Origin: Flavobacterium oncorhynchi
GTDB lineage: Bacteria; Bacteroidota; Bacteroidia; Flavobacteriales; Flavobacteriaceae
DNA: 64,000 nucleotides
Reading direction: 5' to 3'
Assembly: GCF_002217355.1 (NCBI RefSeq)
Contig: NZ_MUHA01000006.1
Span: forward strand, 62,001 to 126,000
Position numbers and translations under genes: made by a program. Under the pieces are notes generated by a model. The model saw only the letters and a list, made by a program, of their open reading frames with translations. It was not told where the DNA came from and did not search any database. Within the stretch, counting starts at the first letter, position 1. The number at the start of each line of letters is the position of its first letter. Below are positions 57,744 to 64,000 of the stretch, piece after piece.

Positions 57744-58187
57744 CTACGAGCGTTTTTTTGATTCAGAATCTTCAGAATAATCTTTGATTCGTTCGCCCAT
57801 TATAAACATTTTTTTCTTGTTGAAATGAATTGAAAATTGAACATAAATCCAATCTTCTTCATTATTAGGTTTGTACCACATTGTATACGAAGCACTGTTG
57901 TAACCTTCTTTGAAAATTGGAATACCGTCTTCAGAACATTCGATTCCCCAGTTTATACTTTTTTTGGATAAATCTTCGTATTGAAAAGTTCCTGTTCCAT
58001 TAGCATTCAATTGTACAATTGGCTCGGTTTTTCCTTCGTATAAAAAGGTTCCATCAATTGGATAACCAATTTTTGTTGTAATAAAATGATCGTGAATTTT
58101 ATATCTTATTTTGTCAATCTTAATTTGGGCATGCGATTGAGCTGCGACTAGAAATAGCGCATAAAGGAGTGCTTTGTAAAATTTCAT
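57744..58187 (-). CDS. exported hypothetical protein
   Basis: About 147 residues from ATG 58187 (MKFYKALLYALFLVAAQSHAQ, signal peptide). The frame extends upstream to a TTG at 58262, which would precede the signal with a non-membrane stretch and is unlikely. The mature part is beta-rich (KIRYKIHDHFITTKIGYPIDGTFLYEGKTEPIVQLNANGTGTFQYED, VQFSIHFNKKKMFIMGERI) and ends in a charged tail. No family is recognised; it lies just downstream of a TonB-type gene on the same strand, but with its own start region. Confidence 0.65.
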   Translation of the reverse strand: MKFYKALLYALFLVAAQSHAQIKIDKIRYKIHDHFITTKIGYPIDGTFLYEGKTEPIVQLNANGTGTFQYEDLSKKSINWGIECSEDGIPIFKEGYNSASYTMWYKPNNEEDWIYVQFSIHFNKKKMFIMGERIKDYSEDSESKKRS

Positions 58188-58323
58188 TCTATGTAGGCTA
58201 ATTTGTTTTTGGAATGGGCCAAAAAGTTCTTGGGCTCGAACTTTTTGGCGAATATAGTTCAAATTTCAGTAGAAATTAGAATCCAAATTACAAGAATGAA
58301 TATTTTTATTTTTGAGTAAAAAA

Positions 58324-60729
58324 CTATTCGGTAGAGAATTGATTTTCTAATAGTTTTTCTTTAAAATCAGATTTAAAAGTATATGCAAAAGTGAGCATAA
58401 ATGCACGAGTATCTGATTTATTAGTTCTATTGTTGCTAAATAGTAAAGTATTGTTTTTGTAACCGCTTTCGAGTGTGTTAAACATATCGGTAACAACCAA
58501 ACCTAAACGAGCGTTTCCTTTTCCAAGTTTTTGCTGAAAACCCATATCAACATTATAAACCGGAATTCGTTTTCCTTGTGCGGTTGTTAAGGCCGAATTG
58601 TAATTTCCGATAATCTGAAGTTTTCCGCCTTTCCAAGGAACAAAATTATTGATGATTTTTCCGTACCAGCTGAAAGCGTTTTTCACCACATCTTGAGTTA
58701 GGTTTGTGGCATCTATTTTTTGTTCAAAAGCTGTTAAACTAATATTAGCATCATAAAAAGAGAATGGTTTTAAGGTGAAGATAGTTTCTAAACCATAAGT
58801 TATCGTACTTCCTATGTTTCTTGGCTGCAGTAAAATTACACCATTGTCCTGCAATTCGGCATATTGTCTAATCGCGTCTTTTGCATTTCGGTAAAAAGCA
58901 TTGGTCGAAAAAGAATAATTTTCCCAGTTTTTATTGTAGCTTACTTCTGCGATATGAATAATTTCAGGTTTCAAATAAGGATTTCCGCCATGAGGATTTA
59001 ATGCATCAGTAATATCAATAAACGGATTTAAATCGTCTAAATCTGGACGGTTAATACGCTTGCTGTAGCCAAATTTGATAAACTCATCTGGTTTTAAATT
59101 CATTTGTAAAGAAGCAGATGGAAATAGCTTTAAATAATGATTTGAAAAATTATCAGTATTGTTCTGCGTTTTACCATTATTTGAAACCTGCTCTGCGCGA
59201 AGTCCTAAATTATATTTCCATTTCGGATTGTCTGTTTCGCCAATAAACGAATTCAACATTCCGTAAACAGCATTTATTTGTTCGTTGTATTTAAAAGTAT
59301 TGCTTGCCAAAGGATTAACAATATATTCGCCGTTTGTCAGATCAGCACTTTCAAAGTCTGAGTCAAAAAAACGAAACGTTCCTTTATATCCAGTTTCCAC
59401 AATTGATTTTTCAGATACTGGAACCGTATAATTTACAATAGCATTCGAGATGTTTTCATTTGTATAATTATGAGTTCTTTGCCATGCAGCATCACCTATT
59501 TGTTGTTTATAAGCGTCATAATTGTAAGTGTCAATATCAGTGTTCTCTTTGTGTTTGTTGAAAGAAGAAGTAATACTTGCATTTAGACTTTTTCTGTCGT
59601 CAGAAAATTTTCGATCATAATTAAAAGCAAGTTCGCCCACTTTTGTACGTTCCAGTTCTAAAGAATGACGTTTGTTACTCGAAAAAAACTGATTTGCGCT
59701 TGTGTTTACCTGCGTGTACAAAGTTTCGTCATTGTCTTGATTTTCTAAATTTCCGAGCGCTTCAAATGAAAAGCTGTTTTTGTCATTTGGAGTAAAATCG
59801 ACGTTAAATTTCAAGTTTTGCAAACCTTCTGTACGAGCATCATCTCTATTTTGATGAATGTAATGTTGATCGTCTATGAGAAAATTAGTTCGATCAGCAT
59901 TTATCTTTTTGGTTCTGCCGGCAAAACGATTATCGTAGGCTAAACCAAAATTCCATTTTTCAGTTTTATGATTTAACAATATAGAGCTGTTGATTCTTCC
60001 TTTGGCACCAAAACCAGTTCCTAAAACTACCGCTCCATTTATGCCTTTTTGATTGTTCTTTTTAAGCTTAATATTTATAATTCCGCTTTCAGCATTAGCG
60101 TCATATTTTGCTGTTGGATTGCTTATGACTTCAATGCTTTCTATGCTGCTTGCCGCAATCTGATCCATATTTGTAATGGCCGAATTTTTACCATTAATCA
60201 AAATCATTGGTGATTTTCCTCTAAGTGTTATACCGCCTTCAGCATCTACTGCAACAGTCGGAATACTTTTTAGCATATCAGTCGCCGTTCCGCCAGACTG
60301 AGAAATGTTAGAAGCCGCATTAAAAACAAATCCTTCATCGGTTTTTTGAATTTGTTTTCGCTGAGATTTTACAACAACATCATTTAGTAAATTGGTATCG
60401 GTTTGCAATTTGATGGTTCCAATAGAAATTGGGCTGTCAGTTACCTTTATTTTTTGAAAAATAGTTTTAAAACCTATTAGTTTAAATTGAAGTTGATAAT
60501 CTCCAGATTGAATGTTTTCTAATGCAAAATTTCCCATAACATCAGTTACGGCATAATTGGCTGTTTTCGTAGAATCGCTGGCACTTTTTAGAACCACATC
60601 AACAAATTCGACGGGAAGTTTTCCGTCGGTGATATTTCCTTTTATAGCAGCGGTTTTTTGAGCAAAGGAAAATTGGCTTATAGTAAATAAGAGAATCAGC
60701 AGGGATAATTTTTGGATCATATTTTTCAT
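58324..60729 (-). CDS. TonB-type outer membrane beta-barrel protein (OMP_b-brl_3 type)
   Basis: The 801 residues follow the same plan as the protein at 1-737. Signal peptide IQKLSLLILLFTISQFSFAQ, a carboxypeptidase-regulatory-like domain (AAIKGNITDGKLPVEFVDVVLK), a plug (LLNDVVVKSQRK, GGTATDMLKSIPTVAVDAEGGITLRGKSPMILINGK, IESIEVISNPTAKYDANAESGIINIKLKK) and a 500-residue barrel ending RAFMLTFAYTFKSDFKEKLLENQFSTE. There is no SusD partner nearby. The substrate is unknown; the uptake of an iron complex or peptide is possible. ATG at 60729; a second ATG at 60720 (MIQKLSLL) could be used. Confidence 0.88.
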   Translation of the reverse strand: MKNMIQKLSLLILLFTISQFSFAQKTAAIKGNITDGKLPVEFVDVVLKSASDSTKTANYAVTDVMGNFALENIQSGDYQLQFKLIGFKTIFQKIKVTDSPISIGTIKLQTDTNLLNDVVVKSQRKQIQKTDEGFVFNAASNISQSGGTATDMLKSIPTVAVDAEGGITLRGKSPMILINGKNSAITNMDQIAASSIESIEVISNPTAKYDANAESGIINIKLKKNNQKGINGAVVLGTGFGAKGRINSSILLNHKTEKWNFGLAYDNRFAGRTKKINADRTNFLIDDQHYIHQNRDDARTEGLQNLKFNVDFTPNDKNSFSFEALGNLENQDNDETLYTQVNTSANQFFSSNKRHSLELERTKVGELAFNYDRKFSDDRKSLNASITSSFNKHKENTDIDTYNYDAYKQQIGDAAWQRTHNYTNENISNAIVNYTVPVSEKSIVETGYKGTFRFFDSDFESADLTNGEYIVNPLASNTFKYNEQINAVYGMLNSFIGETDNPKWKYNLGLRAEQVSNNGKTQNNTDNFSNHYLKLFPSASLQMNLKPDEFIKFGYSKRINRPDLDDLNPFIDITDALNPHGGNPYLKPEIIHIAEVSYNKNWENYSFSTNAFYRNAKDAIRQYAELQDNGVILLQPRNIGSTITYGLETIFTLKPFSFYDANISLTAFEQKIDATNLTQDVVKNAFSWYGKIINNFVPWKGGKLQIIGNYNSALTTAQGKRIPVYNVDMGFQQKLGKGNARLGLVVTDMFNTLESGYKNNTLLFSNNRTNKSDTRAFMLTFAYTFKSDFKEKLLENQFSTE

Positions 60730-60821
60730 GAAACAAAGATATTTACCAGAATGTTCACGCTTGCTTAAGCTGTCTTAAGATACCATTAAATTAATCTTAG
60801 AATAGTTTTAAATAGTTTAGT

Positions 60822-60988
60822 TAGCCACGAATTACACGAATTTCCACGAATGCATTGTGTGTAAAAGTTTGCCACAGATTAAAAGGATTCTCACAGATTA
60901 TTTTTTGACAATGAAAAAAAATCATTTTAATCCTTATAATCTGTGGCTAAAAAAAATAATTCGTGAAAATTCGTGAAATTCGTGGCTA
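60822..60988. repeat. nested inverted repeat, 167 bp
   Basis: The left end TAGCCACGAATTACACGAAT is matched by the right end ATTCGTGAAATTCGTGGCTA. Inside, GCCACAGATTAAAAGGATT (from 60871) is matched by AATCCTTATAATCTGTGGC (to 60947). The motifs CACGAAT and CACAGATTA are each repeated within the arms. It fills the gap between the TonB gene and purL. Confidence 0.75.
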
Positions 60989-60990
60989 TA

Positions 60991-61020
60991 AAAAAACGCC
61001 CGATAAATTCGGGCGCTTTT
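60991..61020 (-). terminator. terminator of purL
   Basis: ACGCCCGA / TTCGGGCG with A- and T-runs, 16 nt after the purL stop. Confidence 0.8.
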
Positions 61021-61036
61021 AGTAAAAATATATTTC

Positions 61037-64000
61037 TTAGTTTTTCTCAATCCATTTTCTGGCATTAACAAAAGCTTCGTGCCAAGGTGAAACCTCGTCA
61101 TTTCTGTCTTTTGGATAATGTGCCCAGTTCCATTGGAAAGTAGAACGCTCAATGTGAGGCATCATAACCAAATGTCTTCCTGTTTTGTCACACATCATTG
61201 CTGTGTTGTAATCAGAACCGTTAGGATTAGCAGGATAACCTTCGTAAGCATATTTAGAAACAATGTTATATTGGTCTTCTGCATAAGGCAATTTAAATTT
61301 ACCTTCTCCGTGAGAAACCCAAACTCCTAAAGTACTTCCGGCCAATGTTGATAACATAACCGAATTATTCTCCTGAACTTTTACAGAAGTAAAGATGCTT
61401 TCGTGTTTGTTACTTTCATTATGGTGCATTTTTCCGTGAACTTCATGCTCCGGATTAATCACTTCCAATTCCATAAACAACTGACATCCGTTACAGATTC
61501 CAACAGATAAAGTATCTTCTCTTTTGAAGAAATTATCTAAAGCTGTTTTTGCTTTTTCATTGTATAAGAAAGCTCCAGCCCAGCCTTTAGCAGAACCTAA
61601 AACATCTGAATTAGAGAATCCTCCAACGGCACCAATAAACTGAATATCTTCAAGAGTTTCACGACCAGAAATTAAATCGGTCATGTGAACGTCTTTTACA
61701 TCAAAACCTGCTAAGTACATTGCATTTGCCATTTCACGCTCAGAATTACTTCCTTTTTCACGAATAATCGCCGCTTTTGGTCTTGGTTTAGAATTGTCGA
61801 TTTCTGGTTTTTTTCCTGTAAAATGTGCAGGGAAAGTATAATTTAAAACCTGATTTTTATAGTTTTCGAAACGAGCTTTTGCAGTTCCGTTTTTAGATTG
61901 TTTTTGATCTAATAAATAAGAAGTTTCAAACCAAACATCTCTGTAAGTTGGAATATCTAATTTGTAATCTGCAATTTCTAAAGTTGCAGTAGAAGATACA
62001 GATCCAATTTTGAAGAATTCGATATTATTAGCATTTAATTTAGCTTCAACAGCCGAATCAGATTTAGCTTGGAATACGATTCCGATGTTTTCAGCGAAAA
62101 GGATTTTCAATAAGTCTTTTTCCGCGAAAGCGCTGAAATCAATTTTTGCTCCAAGATTTACATCAGCAAAACACAATTCTAATAAAGTAGTAATTAAACC
62201 ACCGCTTCCAATATCGTGTCCAGCAAGAATTTGGCTTTCGCCGATTAATTCCTGAATGGTATTAAAAGCGTTTTTGAAGAAAGAAGCATCTTTAATTGTA
62301 GAAGTTTCATTTCCAATTGTATTTCTGATTTGTGCAAAAGATGAACCTCCAAGTTTGAAATCATCCTGAGATAAATTGATATAGTAAATAGAATCTCCGT
62401 TTTTCTGTAAAACCGGTTCTACTACTTTTCTAATATCTGTACAGTTTCCTCCAGCAGAAATAATAACCGTTCCTGGCGCGATTACTTCGTCGTTTGGATA
62501 TTTTTGTTTCATCGAAAGTGAATCTTTTCCTGTCGGAATATTGATTCCCAATTCAATTGCAAATTCTGAACAACCTTCAACAGCAGCGTATAAACGAGCG
62601 TCTTCACCTTCGTTTTTACAAGCCCACATCCAGTTTGCTGATAATGAAATTCCTTTTAACTGATCTTTAATTGGCGCCCAGATAATGTTTGATAACGATT
62701 CTGCAATAGCATTTCTAGATCCTGCAACTGGATCAATTAAAGCAGCGATAGGAGCGTGCCCAATAGAAGTTGCAATTCCTTCTTTACCTAAATAATCCAA
62801 AGCCATAACTCCGACATTATTTAAAGGCAATTGTAAAGGTCCAGCATTTTGTTGTTTCGCTACTTTTCCTCCAACGCAACGGTCCACTTTGTTAGTCAAC
62901 CAGTCTTTTGAAGCAACAGCCTCTAAACGCAAAACGTCTTTTAAATAACTTTCGAAATCTCCTGCGTTGTAAGCAACATCAGCATATTTTCTATCGATAG
63001 TTTTATCAGTCATAACCGTTTTTGGGGAACTTCCGAAGAAATCTTCTAAAGCATAATCCATCGGCTTTGAACCATTTGATTGTGATTGAAAAGTAAAACG
63101 GTGATCTCCCGTTACATCTCCAACTTGATACATTGGAGAACGCTCTCTGTCAGCAATTCTTTGTAAGGTATCGATATCTTTTTGACCAATAACCAATCCC
63201 ATTCTTTCCTGAGATTCGTTACCAATAATTTCTTTTGCAGAAAGAGTAGGGTCTCCAACCGGTAATTTATCCAAATCGATTAAACCTCCAGTTTCTTCAA
63301 CCAATTCCGAAAGACAGTTTAAGTGTCCTCCAGCTCCGTGATCGTGAATAGAAACAATTGGGTTATTGTCGCTTTCAACTAAACCACGAATTGCATTAGC
63401 AGCACGTTTTTGCATTTCAGGGTTTGAACGCTGAATGGCATTTAATTCGATTCCTGAACCGAAAGCTCCAGTGTCTGCAGAAGAAACCGCAGCACCACCC
63501 ATTCCAATTCTGTAATTTTCTCCACCTAAGATTACGATTTTATCGCCTTCTTGTGGTTTCTTTTTAATTGATTGATCTAGTTTTCCATATCCAATTCCTC
63601 CCGCTTGCATGATCACTTTATCGTAACCAATTTTACGGTCGTTTTCTGAATGTTCGAAAGTTAAAACAGAACCTGTAATAAGCGGTTGCCCGAATTTATT
63701 TCCAAAATCAGAAGCTCCGTTTGAAGCTTTGATCAAAATATCCATTGGAGTTTGGTACAACCATTTTCTTTCTTCAAGAGCGTTTTCCCATTTTCTGTCG
63801 TCGTTTAAACGAGAATAAGATGTCATATAAACGGCAGTTCCTGCTAATGGTAATGAACCTTGTCCTCCTGCTAAACGGTCACGAATTTCTCCTCCAGAAC
63901 CTGTTGCAGCACCATTGAAAGGTTCAACTGTGGTTGGGAAATTGTGTGTTTCGGCTTTTAAAGAGATAACCGAATCAAATTCTTTTATTTCGTAAAAATC
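61037..64000 (-). CDS. purL: phosphoribosylformylglycinamidine synthase (large fused PurL), N-terminus beyond the window
   Basis: About 987 residues are visible; the full enzyme is usually about 1220, so roughly 230 N-terminal residues lie outside. The frame runs through the ATG at 63826 to the edge: KAETHNFPTTVEPFNGAATGSGGEIRDRLAGG lies upstream of it, so that ATG is internal. The synthase domains contain VSIHDHGAGGHLNCLSELVEETGG, ATSIGHAPIAALIDP and AGHDIGSGGLITTLLELCFA. The C-terminal glutaminase has VGICNGCQLFMELEVI (nucleophilic Cys) and a HVMMPHIERSTFQW-like end with His and Glu. It makes FGAM in purine synthesis. Confidence 0.95.
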   Translation of the reverse strand, partial: DFYEIKEFDSVISLKAETHNFPTTVEPFNGAATGSGGEIRDRLAGGQGSLPLAGTAVYMTSYSRLNDDRKWENALEERKWLYQTPMDILIKASNGASDFGNKFGQPLITGSVLTFEHSENDRKIGYDKVIMQAGGIGYGKLDQSIKKKPQEGDKIVILGGENYRIGMGGAAVSSADTGAFGSGIELNAIQRSNPEMQKRAANAIRGLVESDNNPIVSIHDHGAGGHLNCLSELVEETGGLIDLDKLPVGDPTLSAKEIIGNESQERMGLVIGQKDIDTLQRIADRERSPMYQVGDVTGDHRFTFQSQSNGSKPMDYALEDFFGSSPKTVMTDKTIDRKYADVAYNAGDFESYLKDVLRLEAVASKDWLTNKVDRCVGGKVAKQQNAGPLQLPLNNVGVMALDYLGKEGIATSIGHAPIAALIDPVAGSRNAIAESLSNIIWAPIKDQLKGISLSANWMWACKNEGEDARLYAAVEGCSEFAIELGINIPTGKDSLSMKQKYPNDEVIAPGTVIISAGGNCTDIRKVVEPVLQKNGDSIYYINLSQDDFKLGGSSFAQIRNTIGNETSTIKDASFFKNAFNTIQELIGESQILAGHDIGSGGLITTLLELCFADVNLGAKIDFSAFAEKDLLKILFAENIGIVFQAKSDSAVEAKLNANNIEFFKIGSVSSTATLEIADYKLDIPTYRDVWFETSYLLDQKQSKNGTAKARFENYKNQVLNYTFPAHFTGKKPEIDNSKPRPKAAIIREKGSNSEREMANAMYLAGFDVKDVHMTDLISGRETLEDIQFIGAVGGFSNSDVLGSAKGWAGAFLYNEKAKTALDNFFKREDTLSVGICNGCQLFMELEVINPEHEVHGKMHHNESNKHESIFTSVKVQENNSVMLSTLAGSTLGVWVSHGEGKFKLPYAEDQYNIVSKYAYEGYPANPNGSDYNTAMMCDKTGRHLVMMPHIERSTFQWNWAHYPKDRNDEVSPWHEAFVNARKWIEKN

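Noticed and set aside
63824..63826. purL start codon at 63826
   Set aside because: The conserved segment KAETHNFPTTVEPFNGAATG lies upstream in the same open frame, so this ATG is internal and the gene runs off the window.

Overview
This 64 kb window is a chromosomal segment of a Bacteroidetes bacterium, very probably a Flavobacterium. The evidence is low G+C, promoters of the flavobacterial type (TTTG, about 20 nt, TANNTTTG), TAAA-rich leaders in place of strong Shine-Dalgarno sites, many Ala-Gln or Cys signal peptides, and typical content: SusC/TonB-like barrels, menaquinone MenE, a GH18 chitinase and a LETM1-like protein. Both ends cut genes: a TonB-type outer-membrane barrel at the left (1-737, minus) and purL at the right (61037-64000, minus).

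Layout. 0-20 kb is housekeeping: an ArsC-family protein, CPBP protease, menE, an RsmB-type methyltransferase, Kup, an ECF sigma/membrane protein/periplasmic protein operon, ilvE divergent from mnmD, oxyR divergent from dps, and a SulP transporter plus beta-carbonic anhydrase operon. 20-30 kb holds envelope and stress genes: two unrecognised genes that might be an effector/immunity pair, LETM1-like, Cu/Zn SOD, META, DUF4251, an MscS channel and a chitinase. 30.6-36.8 kb is a beta-oxidation operon (acyl-CoA dehydrogenase, thiolase, HAD/ECH fusion) preceded by a MarR regulator.

36.9-55 kb is the accessory and most interesting part. A WYL regulator and an HD-like hydrolase precede an RNA-repair/surveillance locus: a Ro60/TROVE gene (39065-40582), a tight tandem array of five structured RNAs with Y-RNA architecture (40667-41190), and the RNA ligase RtcB (41475-42896). 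One long palindrome plus promoter-like block occurs twice, once before the Ro gene and once before the RNA array, at identical internal spacing, so protein and RNAs are probably co-regulated. The five RNAs keep two helices by compensatory changes and differ in their apical domains: one has a circularly permuted tRNA mimic, one tRNA-like arms in ordinary order, one a T-arm only, two no mimic. Next come tatD, then an AT-rich type II CBASS-like operon (CD-NTase, E2-E1 fusion, JAMM protease, and a DUF6602-like PD-(D/E)xK nuclease as probable effector), and then a giant DUF4132 protein bracketed by two copies of the same terminator repeat. Around 54 kb there are two tiny transcription units with consensus promoters, very short ORFs and terminators.

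55-64 kb returns to core genes: acyl-CoA synthetase, a second TonB-type barrel and purL. Several intergenic repeat families recur, the main one a roughly 100-bp palindromic element present five times, three of them around the RNA-repair locus. All calls rest on reading the sequence; no search or folding program was run.
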